From UBA685 sp049890115 (lineage in GTDB: Bacteria > Pseudomonadota > Alphaproteobacteria > Puniceispirillales > Puniceispirillaceae), in contig JBMHCC010000002.1 of NCBI GenBank assembly GCA_049890115.1, positions 1 through 64,000 of the forward strand: a stretch of 64,000 bases of DNA. Reading direction: 5' to 3'. The notes under the pieces are model-generated. The model worked only from the letters and a program-made list of their open reading frames with translations. It was not told the DNA's origin and ran no database searches. Shown here one piece after another: positions 1-8,618 of the stretch. The position numbers and the translations under genes are program-made. How positions within the stretch are numbered: the first letter of the stretch is position 1; every line of letters begins with the position of its first letter.

Positions 1-177
1 CTGAGATGGTCAAATTCTGATCCGATTACAGGTCAGGCTGCATGGTATGATTTGCGGGTCAATATTGAAAAAGCATCTGCAGGTGATGCAGAAACGCAGC
101 CTAATTTCCCTGCTCAGGAAAATCAGGGGCAGGATGCAACATCTTCATTAAGATATGGGCAGGAATGGTCACAATGA
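1..177 (+). CDS. dmsA: DMSO reductase catalytic subunit DmsA, C-terminal end (partial)
   Basis: An open frame runs from the left edge to TGA at 175-177. It encodes the last 58 residues of a protein whose body lies outside the window. The visible piece ends in an acidic and glutamine-rich tail, which alone would not identify it. The call rests on context: it is directly followed, with a 4-base ATGA overlap, by an iron-sulfur subunit and a membrane anchor of the DmsABC type. DmsA would be the molybdopterin-bis-MGD enzyme reducing DMSO or a related S-/N-oxide. The identity is inferred and no catalytic motif is visible here. Confidence 0.6.
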   Translation: MRWSNSDPITGQAAWYDLRVNIEKASAGDAETQPNFPAQENQGQDATSSLRYGQEWSQ

Positions 178-956
178 CACAGCTACCACAACATACATCA
201 AAAAAACTCGGACTTGTCATCGATCTCGATATTTGTGTGGGGTGTCATGCCTGCGCTGTGAATTGTAAGGAGTGGAACACTTCTGGCTATGGTGCGGCGC
301 TGTCAGATCAGGATGCGTTTGGTGCTGAGCCGTCAGGGTCATGGCTCAACCGTATCCATAGTTTCGAAGCTATCCCCTTTGATGATATCACGCATGAGCC
401 AAAGCCTGAAGATGCACGTATTGTGCATTTCCCAAAATCCTGCCTGCATTGTGAAGATGCGCCTTGCGTTACAGTATGCCCAACAGGTGCCTCATACAAA
501 CGCGCTGAGGATGGAATTGTGCTGGTGAATGAGGATAATTGCATTGGGTGCGGTCTGTGTGCCTGGGCATGTGCCTATGGGGCGCGTGAAATGGATGAAG
601 CTGCCGGGGTGATGAAAAAATGTACTCTGTGTGTGGACAGAATCTATAACGAGCATCTTGTAGAAGTCGACAGAGTGCCTGCATGTGTACGCACCTGTCC
701 TGCGAATGCCCGCCATTTTGGAGATTTATCTGACCCGACATCAGAGGTCTCACAGATGGTGGCAGACAGGGGCGGGTTTGATTTGATGCCAGAACAGATG
801 AATAAGCCGGTAAATAAATATCTGCCACCACGTCCTAAAACCAGCTATAGCGCTGCACAGCAGACACCAGAGACTGATTTGGTGAAAATGGCAGAACAGC
901 AGAAACCTAAAGGGTTTCTGGGCTGGCTTGATAATGCATTAGAATCACTGGGTTAA
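174..956 (+). CDS. dmsB: DMSO reductase iron-sulfur electron-transfer subunit DmsB
   Basis: This 260-residue protein carries the four cysteine clusters of the DmsB/NrfC/PhsB ferredoxin family: CVGCHACAVNC near residue 21, CLHCEDAPC near 89, CIGCGLCAWAC near 123, and CTLC near 150 with CVRTCP near 171. These would bind four [4Fe-4S] clusters that pass electrons from the DmsC quinol site to DmsA. An in-frame ATG also exists at 165. The start at 174 is preferred because AGGA at 161-164 is well spaced from it and it overlaps the dmsA stop as ATGA. dmsC follows 15 bases downstream, so dmsABC forms one operon. Confidence 0.93.
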   Translation: MTQLPQHTSKKLGLVIDLDICVGCHACAVNCKEWNTSGYGAALSDQDAFGAEPSGSWLNRIHSFEAIPFDDITHEPKPEDARIVHFPKSCLHCEDAPCVTVCPTGASYKRAEDGIVLVNEDNCIGCGLCAWACAYGAREMDEAAGVMKKCTLCVDRIYNEHLVEVDRVPACVRTCPANARHFGDLSDPTSEVSQMVADRGGFDLMPEQMNKPVNKYLPPRPKTSYSAAQQTPETDLVKMAEQQKPKGFLGWLDNALESLG

Positions 957-971
957 AGGGGAGATAAACAG

Positions 972-1886
972 ATGCATCCAGCTAAATCCCTTATCTTTTT
1001 CACCACTATTTCAGGCGCAGGTTTCGGGTTGATTTTCTGTCTGACCCTGCTTGCACTCAATGACCCTTTTCTGATTTCACCAGCCTTTACCATTGCCGGT
1101 GGGATAGCTGTACTCCTTGCCTCTGCCGGGCTGTTTTCCTCGCTGCTTCATCTGGGAAATCCACAACGCGCATGGCGGGCGCTGAGCCAGTGGAAAAGCT
1201 CATGGTTGTCACGTGAGGGCGTGCTGGCTGTATTCACCCTTGGCTTTTTTTTACTCTGGCTGGGTCTGATTATATTCAGCCGGATATTTGTGCCATGGCT
1301 TGGGCTTGTTGCTGCTTTAGGGGCAGGGGCGACAATATTTGCTACCGCGATGATTTATACCCAACTGCGGCCTGTGCCGCGCTGGCATACCTGGCTTACC
1401 CCTCTGTGTTATTTAGGGTTTGGCCTTTCAAGTGGTGCTGTAATTATGACCGTGCTGATGCCAGATGCCGGGTTAAGCCGTCTGGTGCTTGTTGCATTAG
1501 TTCTTGCATGGCTGTTTAAGCTGGTATGGTGGCTGCGCGCGGATAAAACCAGCAGAGGCGGCGGGAAAAGCTCCATCAAAACGGCAACCGGGCTTACCGA
1601 CTATGCCGAGGTAAAGCTGTTTGAGCGTCCACATATGACGAAAAACTATCTGATGAAAGAAATGGTTTTTGTTGTCGGCAGAAAGCATGCACGCAGATTA
1701 CGTCAGATATCTCTTATTATTGGCGGCATATTGCCAGTAGCTTTATTAGGGTTAAGTGCGGATGTTCAGCAGGCCAGCACTCTTCTTATCGCTCTTGCGG
1801 GGGCTGCGCATCTGTGTGGCTTATGTCTTGAAAGATGGCTGTTTTTTGCCGAAGCAAAACATGTGGTGATGCTCTATTATCGCTAG
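972..1886 (+). CDS. dmsC: DMSO reductase membrane anchor subunit DmsC
   Basis: This 304-residue, strongly hydrophobic protein has about eight predicted membrane spans. It begins MHPAKSLIFFTTISGAGFGL, typical of the DmsC family, which oxidises menaquinol or ubiquinol and holds DmsAB on the membrane. The length fits the family. A conserved-looking segment around residues 215-240 (FERPHMTKNYLMKEM) lies in a polar loop, and a late hydrophobic block closes the protein. AGGGGAG stands just before the ATG. It is the last gene of the dms operon. No clear terminator is visible in the 140 bases that follow. Confidence 0.9.
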   Translation: MHPAKSLIFFTTISGAGFGLIFCLTLLALNDPFLISPAFTIAGGIAVLLASAGLFSSLLHLGNPQRAWRALSQWKSSWLSREGVLAVFTLGFFLLWLGLIIFSRIFVPWLGLVAALGAGATIFATAMIYTQLRPVPRWHTWLTPLCYLGFGLSSGAVIMTVLMPDAGLSRLVLVALVLAWLFKLVWWLRADKTSRGGGKSSIKTATGLTDYAEVKLFERPHMTKNYLMKEMVFVVGRKHARRLRQISLIIGGILPVALLGLSADVQQASTLLIALAGAAHLCGLCLERWLFFAEAKHVVMLYYR

Positions 1887-2026
1887 GCATTATCAGCTGC
1901 CACTTTGGTGTCATTTTATCAAATAAGCTGGCTGCCGCTTTCAGATGATCTTGGTGGTGAAATTCCGTAATTGTCTTTCCAGCGTAAAGTTCTAGTGATA
2001 AGAACAATAAAAATGCAGGATATGGT

Positions 2027-4120
2027 ATGAGTTTTAACAGGTTTTACGACGGCATTGCGGCAGCGTTGAGATTATTTCGGACGCGGCATTTTATGGCGGC
2101 TGGTGTTTCAATCGTGGAGCTTGTGATTGCGCTATCAATTTTTGCGGTTTTAGCAGTTGGGGCTTTTTCAGCTCTGACTGTTTTTGATCAAATTCAAAGT
2201 CAGCAAACAGCCAGAAAAAACACATTTGAAAATCAGCGGCGTGACTTTTTGCAAGCTTATGATCGTATCTTGAAATTCCAAGATCCAACCCCGCCTACTA
2301 GTGATAATGGTCTGATGTTTCTGTCGGTTCCTACGCATGTTCAGGATTGCCGCTATGTCGAGGTAACAGATGATGGCCAAAGGTTAACCTTCTACACCAA
2401 TGATAATACCAGCCGAGAAGATGCGGTTGGATGCCCAGCCCATACTGTGTTTGATGGCATTCAGGGGTATATTGAAAATATAGGTAAGCCAATATTTTTT
2501 GGCCTTAGCTCAACTGGCAAAATTTGTGAAGGCCGGTTTCTTAATGATAGTAATTTTGATACATCGACAAGCCTAATGGAAATCACTGTCACTGATAATG
2601 AGTGCCTAAAAGATGTGGCTGGTAACTTTATGCCTGATAATGGCACGATTATTTTCCCTGAATATCTTATTTATGACAGAGAAATACCTGGCAAGACTGG
2701 CAAGGTTGGCGGTGATGTAAGCACCGCTATTTTCTTCCCATTTGATAGGCTAACAGAGCCAACTTTGGCACAATGTGGCATAACATCCAATCTGGAAACG
2801 CCTATTGCTGGTTTTGATATTGATGGAGACCCAAATCATGATTCAGATGATATGGTGATGAACGCAACCATTACCATTAGTGGCGGTTTTGATATGAGCG
2901 AGGATAGGCTCTATATCAAAAATGCGACAGATTCCCCTATTTTTTCAAGCGCCACAAATGGGGTAGGTGATATCATTCATACCTATAACAATGTTCATTC
3001 TGGCACTGTGGCAGGCTTTCCACCAGGTGTGATTTTATCAACAGCGACCTATAATGCGGCACAGGGCTTTATGTTGCTAACAGCAAATGCGTCTGTATCA
3101 CCAGATATCTGGGAAGATGTTTTTAACGAGATCATCTATATTAATCTTGATAATGCTGATGATAATGCATCGACTGTTTTCAACCCGGTTGATAAGCAAA
3201 TTATTTTCTCACTAGGTGAATATCCTGCCCGTCAGGTTGATGGTGATTTTCATTTCTATCATTTTGAAGATTGCGCTGAGTCAAATTGTGTAACATGGGA
3301 TACCGCTTATGATAATGCGTCAGATGTAGCAAATAAACATTTGGGCTTAGATGGGTATCTAGCCACTGTGACCTCTGAAGAAGAAAATATTTTCATCTCA
3401 GATAGGGCGCGTTCGCAAAATGGTGCGGTGACAACATGGGCAGCAGGCTGGCTTGGTGGCACAGGCGATCTGTCGGATACCAAATCAGATGGGCTGTGTT
3501 CTGACATTACAGGTGCTAATCGTGACCTTGGTAATTGGTATTGGGTGACAGGCAAGCCAGGACAGGAAAAATGCACTTTATTTTGGCAAGGTTGGGCTGC
3601 TGATGGCAAGACGATTGGCGTTGATGGCAATGTCATTCCGCTTACAACGGTCAACCCTAATTCTACAACAGCTTGGAATTGTGATAATGCCAATGGCCCT
3701 AATGATGGCAATGTTGTAGCAACTATGTCAGATGGCTATAGTCTTCGGGAAGCATGGTGGTATGATAATAGGAGCGGCCGTGATAACACATCTATTCGCT
3801 ATGCTAACTGGTCAGGTGGTTCAACCTTATCTTCCACCTGTACGTTCTCTCCTGATTGGATTGGTGAGCCAAATAATTGTTGTGATAATGGGGAACATTA
3901 TTTGCAAATGACAGGCCTGCCATCAGGCAGGCGTCTATGGAACGACCTTTATGGTGATACCTATAGTAACTATAACCCTGGCAGATGGTACGAAGTGCGT
4001 GGCTATTTTGCCGAATGGGATACTTCGCAAGCAGATCCAGATACGATTTTGGCACGCGCAGCACGCCTGAATACGCGCCGTCATGCTGAATTATGCTTGC
4101 CAGTGCAGGTGTCAGAATAG
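2027..4120 (+). CDS. Large prepilin-like protein with adhesin-like and C-type lectin-like domains
   Basis: This is a 697-residue protein. Residues 26-50 form a textbook prepilin signal: cleavage would fall after Gly26, leaving VSIVE with Glu at +5, followed by a hydrophobic helix (LVIALSIFAVLAVGAF). Residues about 245-395 resemble the cadherin-like repeats of large bacterial adhesins. Residues about 400-675 look like a C-type lectin fold: GYLATVTSEEEN near the front, then WIGEPNN near 610 and WNDLYGD near 640. The EPN and WND motifs are the classical calcium/sugar ligands of mannose-type lectins. AGGA sits 7 bases before the ATG. ATG at 2093 would give a very short leader. No pilus assembly ATPase, platform or prepilin peptidase is in the window, so the machine that uses it is unknown. 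A surface or pilus-tip adhesin is inferred. Confidence 0.75.
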   Translation: MSFNRFYDGIAAALRLFRTRHFMAAGVSIVELVIALSIFAVLAVGAFSALTVFDQIQSQQTARKNTFENQRRDFLQAYDRILKFQDPTPPTSDNGLMFLSVPTHVQDCRYVEVTDDGQRLTFYTNDNTSREDAVGCPAHTVFDGIQGYIENIGKPIFFGLSSTGKICEGRFLNDSNFDTSTSLMEITVTDNECLKDVAGNFMPDNGTIIFPEYLIYDREIPGKTGKVGGDVSTAIFFPFDRLTEPTLAQCGITSNLETPIAGFDIDGDPNHDSDDMVMNATITISGGFDMSEDRLYIKNATDSPIFSSATNGVGDIIHTYNNVHSGTVAGFPPGVILSTATYNAAQGFMLLTANASVSPDIWEDVFNEIIYINLDNADDNASTVFNPVDKQIIFSLGEYPARQVDGDFHFYHFEDCAESNCVTWDTAYDNASDVANKHLGLDGYLATVTSEEENIFISDRARSQNGAVTTWAAGWLGGTGDLSDTKSDGLCSDITGANRDLGNWYWVTGKPGQEKCTLFWQGWAADGKTIGVDGNVIPLTTVNPNSTTAWNCDNANGPNDGNVVATMSDGYSLREAWWYDNRSGRDNTSIRYANWSGGSTLSSTCTFSPDWIGEPNNCCDNGEHYLQMTGLPSGRRLWNDLYGDTYSNYNPGRWYEVRGYFAEWDTSQADPDTILARAARLNTRRHAELCLPVQVSE

Positions 4121-4183
4121 CAAAGCACGATAAAGCACGATATCAGCGCATGCGATAATCTGGTTTCGAAATGGATATAATGC

Positions 4184-4771
4184 CTAGCGCTGGTCAGAAC
4201 GAACCAGACGCCAAATACCTTTGGTGTTAACGATTTCCATGACCTGTGCTGTGGCAAATGTCTGGCGGCGTGAACAGCCCACAACCAGATAACCAACATT
4301 ACCATCATCATCTATCAGGTTATTATCAAGGTCGCTGAAAAATTGTTGTTTCACAAAGCCTGTGACAGTGGCGCCATTTACCTGAACTGGTTTGACGACT
4401 TTAATCTCATCAAGGCCGTCAATTTCAAAATCAATCAGCAAAGAGCCTGCTAGCAAGGTGCGGCAATAGCCATCATATTCAGCTTTGGCATTGGCACCAT
4501 CAGGGCTATCCAGAGCGGTGAGGATAGAGACAAAGCTTGCATTGTCTGAAATATTTTTTAACATCATCTCAGAGGCCATTCTGGCTTCGAATGATGATTT
4601 TACTTTTGATGTTGATTGTACAGAGCTTTTGACTTGCGGCTCAAGCACATTGAACATTGCCGCAGTTGAGATGCCAATGATCGTGACCATTGCCAAAACC
4701 ATAACCATAGCAAAGCCATCGGCCATTTTGCCGCCTAAAGCAGCTGGTATCACACTCGCAGAAACTCTCAT
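4184..4771 (-). CDS. Small prepilin-like (PilX/GspK-type) protein
   Basis: The 195-residue product has a type III (prepilin-like) signal: Gly19 followed by FAMVMVLAMVTIIGISTAAMF, a hydrophobic helix. Position +5 is Met instead of Glu, as in PilX/GspK-type minor pilins, which often lack Glu5. The rest is polar, with two cysteines (YCRTLL, GCSRRQ) that could form a disulfide. It lies on the opposite strand between two large prepilin-like genes. An alternative ATG at 4726 has AGG 7 bases upstream and would leave the leader MADG. The longer start at 4771 overlaps the 5' end of the plus-strand gene. Its function is unknown; a minor pilin that starts assembly is a guess from family. Confidence 0.65.
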   Translation of the reverse strand: MRVSASVIPAALGGKMADGFAMVMVLAMVTIIGISTAAMFNVLEPQVKSSVQSTSKVKSSFEARMASEMMLKNISDNASFVSILTALDSPDGANAKAEYDGYCRTLLAGSLLIDFEIDGLDEIKVVKPVQVNGATVTGFVKQQFFSDLDNNLIDDDGNVGYLVVGCSRRQTFATAQVMEIVNTKGIWRLVRSDQR

Positions 4772-7433
4772 TTACCTTGCAATCCTATCCGTGGTGGTCG
4801 GCGGGATTTGGCAGACCTTTACATTTATTAACTCGTCTATCAATACAAATATCTCACGAACTGCTGAATTAGAGCAATCTGAAACCTATCTGAATTATAT
4901 TTCTACTTTATCAGGGCGTGCTGTGTCATCTGATACAAATGGAGATGGTTCTTGTGTATCCTTTGTGAATGAATCACCATCTGGTGAAGCAACGACAACA
5001 AAGTTTAAATTGGTGCTGCCTGATAATGCGCCATCTGACTATCTGCGTGCGACAGGTTGGGTGTCTAATAATCCGTCATCTAGCTGTGATGATAACCCAG
5101 CAGAGCCAATTTGGCGTGCTTTATCTGACAAAGGTGCATTATCACTTAGTCCGTCGTCTCTTCATTCGCTTGATCTGAATGCTATTTTTAAAGCTGATAC
5201 CGCAGCTGTTACTGGATTTGATTATGAATTTGATACCCTTATTAGTCAGAAACTCTATAAGGGCGCACGTGCCGCACTTGGCACAGATAGTTTCGAAGGG
5301 CCATCAGGCGCTGGTTCATTTACCGTAGATTTCTGGTTGCAAAACCCCTTTGGCACGGACTTTACCGCTGGCCCACCACTTAATTCTGTTCCAATGGAAG
5401 ATAATACCACAATTTTGGCCTTTGGTGACCCTGTTGATAAGGCAAAGCAGGTTGTGATTGGCTTTGAGGATAGAAAGCTGGTGTTGCGGCGTGGTTCTGG
5501 TTCGCGCAAGCATAGTACAGCCAAGCCCTATGGGGAATTTACCAGTGCAACAATTAAAGATGTGAATTTGTTTTGGAATCATATTGCGATTGTCTGGAAT
5601 GGTGCTGATAATAGCTCTGCCTTTTATTTTAATGGCCTGAATATTGATAATACTACCACTACGATAGATAGCGGGCCAAATGGTTGGCTTCATTATGATT
5701 TGCCAATTACCTCACATCTTTATCTAGGGTCTTATGACCAATTTGATATCTCAACAACAACTCAGCGTTCACAAGCGCGCATTGATGAGCTTCGGATTTG
5801 GCGCGATGCATTAAACGCCACTCAGATCAAGAATATCAGACGTCGTGAAAGCTTGGTTGATGAGCCAGGATTGATAGGCTATTGGCGGTTTGAACAAAAT
5901 GCTGATCCAGTGGCGCTGAGTGACAATACGACCGATCTTAAAGATTGGACAGCCAATAGCAATCACCTGCGTTATTTCACAACAACAGATAATGTCACCT
6001 ATACACAAGCCACTCTGCCAATTATTCATAGCAAAAGCCGCGCGCCAATCGCTGCTACTCCTTTCAAAAAGGCTGGCAGTAATGATGCGCTGTCATTGGA
6101 AATGCAATTTGTCGTGACAAATGCCTTTGGGGAACAAAAACGCCAATCAACCTTGTCAAAGCGCGTGCCTGTGGCACGTTTTGCGCCTGTTGGTCTGGTT
6201 GCGCTGGAAGATAATTCATCAGTAGAGGTGCAAATTGAAATTATCGGCTCTCATGATGATATTACGCTAGAATTTGACGCCTTATTTGACCCATCTGTGA
6301 AACCACAGGCCAATGCTTGTGATCTGTATGACACAGTTGATCCCAATAATTGTAACTTTACCGCATCAGCGTTTCGCATTCAGCTAGATCAACCATGTCA
6401 GGTTGCTGATAATGAGACGCTTGCCACATGTACCATTAATTCCAACGATATTACCTTACAGGAAGGCATCGCGTTCTCCTCTATTGAATTGCGCAATTTC
6501 GGTCAGGATTCTGGTGATTACCAAACAGTCCCTGGTGATAAGATTACTATGCAGATTTATGAGACCTGTACCTTTGGAATGAATGATGATGGCACAACAG
6601 CGATGTTGATTGATACAGGCTATATGCAAGGTGATAATTTCATCAATCAGCGTTCTTATGTGACCTATTCTTTTGAAGCTGCAACAGCATCTGAAAATAT
6701 TGAATATTTATTCGGAACACCGCGTTCTGGTGATTATGATGAACCGCAATTATGGAGTGGTAAAAGAGATGTTGTCAGAGGGTCACCTGATTTAGGTGCC
6801 TTCACCAAACGTCGCCATATTTCGCCATTTTTATTCCGCACCACAAATGATAATTACAGCTTTGTGATGGGCTTTGATAAACCCTATAGGCAGTGGGATG
6901 ATGGTGATGATTTATGGAATAATCATTTCACACCACGCTATCAATTCACTGTTACTGATACAGATGATGATAATGAATGTAGCTCTATTGGATTGTCAGA
7001 AATTGCAATGTGCGCTGCCATCGAAGATAATAGCACAGTGAAAGTCTGTAATGATGGGCCAACTAGCAATGTCTATTGCTTTGTTGAATTCCAGATTTCC
7101 AATATGCCAACAAATGCAGATGCCTTTGTGAAATTGGATGAGACCAATGAATATCAAAAGCCACAATCCACACTAGAAGATTTTGTTGGTGTTAATCGCT
7201 GGGGCGGTGGTGCCACAGATGGGTTTGTTGTGAATTTAGAGGCGCAAGATTTACGAAATTATGCCGACACACTTGGTGACCCGCTCATGCAGGTGAAATT
7301 ACGTGCTGGTATGGATTATTGGTATCTAATGACAACACCTGATAATGCCTCTGCCGGTAAAACTGTGAAATTACGCACTGGTGAGACTGATACGGTTCGC
7401 TATCGGCTATCAACTTCCAAAGTCTGCCCTTGA
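4677..7433 (+). CDS. Large prepilin-like protein with LamG/concanavalin-like domain
   Basis: About 918 residues. The N-terminus has a prepilin motif, AAG followed by ITLAE with Glu at +5, then the hydrophobic helix LIYLAILSVVVGGIW. Residues about 204-410 match a laminin-G/concanavalin-like jelly roll: GSFTVDFWLQ, NHIAIVWNG, FYFNGLNID and RIDELRIWRDALNATQIKNI. The C-terminal 500 residues are acidic, Asn/Asp-rich and cysteine-containing, and I cannot assign them. The start is uncertain. The frame is open back to 4485, but that part is antisense to the previous gene. ATG 4677 gives a 24-residue leader and TTG 4728 gives an 8-residue leader; neither has a strong ribosome site. It probably works with the two genes before it. 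Confidence 0.72.
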   Translation: MIVTIAKTITIAKPSAILPPKAAGITLAETLIYLAILSVVVGGIWQTFTFINSSINTNISRTAELEQSETYLNYISTLSGRAVSSDTNGDGSCVSFVNESPSGEATTTKFKLVLPDNAPSDYLRATGWVSNNPSSSCDDNPAEPIWRALSDKGALSLSPSSLHSLDLNAIFKADTAAVTGFDYEFDTLISQKLYKGARAALGTDSFEGPSGAGSFTVDFWLQNPFGTDFTAGPPLNSVPMEDNTTILAFGDPVDKAKQVVIGFEDRKLVLRRGSGSRKHSTAKPYGEFTSATIKDVNLFWNHIAIVWNGADNSSAFYFNGLNIDNTTTTIDSGPNGWLHYDLPITSHLYLGSYDQFDISTTTQRSQARIDELRIWRDALNATQIKNIRRRESLVDEPGLIGYWRFEQNADPVALSDNTTDLKDWTANSNHLRYFTTTDNVTYTQATLPIIHSKSRAPIAATPFKKAGSNDALSLEMQFVVTNAFGEQKRQSTLSKRVPVARFAPVGLVALEDNSSVEVQIEIIGSHDDITLEFDALFDPSVKPQANACDLYDTVDPNNCNFTASAFRIQLDQPCQVADNETLATCTINSNDITLQEGIAFSSIELRNFGQDSGDYQTVPGDKITMQIYETCTFGMNDDGTTAMLIDTGYMQGDNFINQRSYVTYSFEAATASENIEYLFGTPRSGDYDEPQLWSGKRDVVRGSPDLGAFTKRRHISPFLFRTTNDNYSFVMGFDKPYRQWDDGDDLWNNHFTPRYQFTVTDTDDDNECSSIGLSEIAMCAAIEDNSTVKVCNDGPTSNVYCFVEFQISNMPTNADAFVKLDETNEYQKPQSTLEDFVGVNRWGGGATDGFVVNLEAQDLRNYADTLGDPLMQVKLRAGMDYWYLMTTPDNASAGKTVKLRTGETDTVRYRLSTSKVCP

Positions 7434-7504
7434 TTTTTGTTGGCTAATATGGCCAATAGGGGCACAAGCTAATCAAGTGCTGCTGAATAAAAGGAAGACA
7501 GGCT

Positions 7505-8035
7505 ATGAATATTGAAAAACTTGCTGTTGGCAAAAACCCACCAGAAGATGTGAATGTTATCATTGAAATTCCAGCTGGCTCATCACCAGTGAAATATGAA
7601 GTTGATAAGGATTCTGGTGCATTATTGGTTGACCGTTTTGTTCATACAGCGATGCATTATCCTGTCAATTATGGTTTTGTCCCTCATACGCTTTCAGATG
7701 ATGGTGACCCGATTGATGCTTGTGTTTTAACGCCAATGCCTGTTGTTCATGGTTCAGTGATTGCAGCGCGCCCTATTGGTGTTTTGATGATGGAAGATGA
7801 ATCAGGGCTTGATGAAAAGCTGCTTTGCGTGCCTGTTGATAAATTGCATCCGCTTTATAAGGATGTGAAAGAAGCCACAGATTTGCAGCCTGTTATCTTA
7901 GAGCAGATTGGTCATTTCTTTGAACATTACAAAGATTTGGAAAAAGGTAAATGGGTCAAAGTGCAAGGCTGGGAAGGCTCAGCCAAAGCAGCTGAGATGA
8001 TCACACAAGCTATTGCCAGAGCGGCTGCGAAATAA
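7505..8035 (+). CDS. ppa: Inorganic pyrophosphatase (family I)
   Basis: This 176-residue soluble enzyme hydrolyses pyrophosphate to two phosphates and so drives biosynthetic reactions forward. The family I signature DDGDPIDACV (the DxDPxD metal site) lies near residue 65. The substrate-binding segments KYEVDK and MHYPVNYGFVP are also present. The length equals that of the hexameric bacterial enzymes. GGAAG lies upstream of the ATG. A strong hairpin terminator follows at 8075-8108. It stands alone as a single-gene unit between the prepilin-like genes and the riboswitch. Confidence 0.96.
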   Translation: MNIEKLAVGKNPPEDVNVIIEIPAGSSPVKYEVDKDSGALLVDRFVHTAMHYPVNYGFVPHTLSDDGDPIDACVLTPMPVVHGSVIAARPIGVLMMEDESGLDEKLLCVPVDKLHPLYKDVKEATDLQPVILEQIGHFFEHYKDLEKGKWVKVQGWEGSAKAAEMITQAIARAAAK

Positions 8036-8056
8036 CAGGGCGCTTTAAAGCTCTTT

Positions 8057-8266
8057 TTAATATTTTGAATATTTGTGGGTGCGGGGTGAAAGCCCCCACC
8101 CACTTTTTGTTGCGGCTATGGAAATCATCGGCCGCAACTTATCTTGTGGGATGCGCTTTAAATAGCCAGATTTATCCTGCGCCAGAATATCATCAATACT
8201 GATATTATGATCGCGCCCCTCATCTCGTAATGCGCTGAAGATCATCATAATTCTCTTTAGGCTCAT
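8057..8266 (-). CDS. Possible small protein of unknown function
   Basis: This 69-codon frame starts MSLKRIMMIFSALRDEGRDH. GAGG lies 9 bases before the ATG, and the first 50 residues have ordinary codon use for this genome (acidic and basic residues mixed, ISIDDILAQDKSGYL). The last 20 codons run through the ppa terminator stem, which weakens the case because that DNA already has another job. I recognise no family. It may be real, with a 3' end shared with the terminator, or a chance frame. Confidence 0.27.
   Translation of the reverse strand: MSLKRIMMIFSALRDEGRDHNISIDDILAQDKSGYLKRIPQDKLRPMISIAATKSGWGLSPRTHKYSKY
8075..8108 (+). terminator. Rho-independent terminator of ppa
   Basis: GTGGGTG (8075-8081) pairs exactly with CACCCAC (8097-8103). 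The stem continues after one mismatch with three further G-C pairs around a short loop, and TTTTTG follows at 8104-8109. Placed 40 bases after the ppa stop, it should end that transcript. The minus-strand orientation lacks a T run. Confidence 0.85.
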
Positions 8267-8363
8267 CTCATGCTACCTCACAGCTGAAATCACCGCTTTT
8301 ATAAGCTGATTATATGATAATCATAAGGCGGTTTTTGCCTAGGAAAATTTTCTTTGCCAAAAG

Positions 8364-8392
8364 ATGACAATCTTTATGAATGCAGTTATAAG
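8364..8392 (+). promoter_or_regulatory. Promoter for the glycine riboswitch transcript
   Basis: ATGACA (8364-8369) and TATAAG (8387-8392) are separated by 17 bases. Each matches five of six positions of the sigma-70 consensus. Transcription would start near 8399, just before the first riboswitch stem at about 8413. Confidence 0.6.
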
Positions 8393-8412
8393 GAAATGGT
8401 CTGACATCGTCT

Positions 8413-8618
8413 GTTGGGAGAGAGCATAGCCATAAGGCTGTGCCGCCGAAGGAGCAAAGCCTCAGGAATCTCTCAGGCAAAAGAACCACAGAGGATAGAC
8501 ATTCTGGAGAGTGGCTGGCAGTCCAGCCCACCGACGGGGATAGTTTTAATAGAGCATCAGCTAGCTTGTCTGATGTGCTGATAAAACAAAACTCTCAGGT
8601 CCCATGACAGATGAGGCA
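8413..8618 (+). promoter_or_regulatory. Tandem glycine riboswitch (two aptamers)
   Basis: Aptamer 1 shows GGGAGAG (8416), GCCGCCGAAGGAGCAA (8443-8458) and TCTCTCAGGCAAAAGAACC (about 8469-8487). After a short linker, aptamer 2 shows CTGGAGAG (about 8504), CCACCGACGGGG (about 8528) and ACTCTCAGGTCCCATGACAG (8591-8610). These are the conserved blocks of the gcvT-type glycine riboswitch in its cooperative two-aptamer form. It sits in the leader of a DadA-type dehydrogenase, so glycine level is expected to set that gene's expression. Confidence 0.93.

Noticed and set aside
1786..2007. 73-codon minus-strand frame at the end of dmsC
   Set aside because: About half of it is antisense to dmsC, there is no good ribosome site, and the composition does not look like a protein of this genome.
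4485..4676. Upstream extension of the LamG prepilin-like gene to 4485
   Set aside because: This part is antisense to the middle prepilin-like gene and has no signal-like features. The prepilin leader needs a start near 4677-4728.
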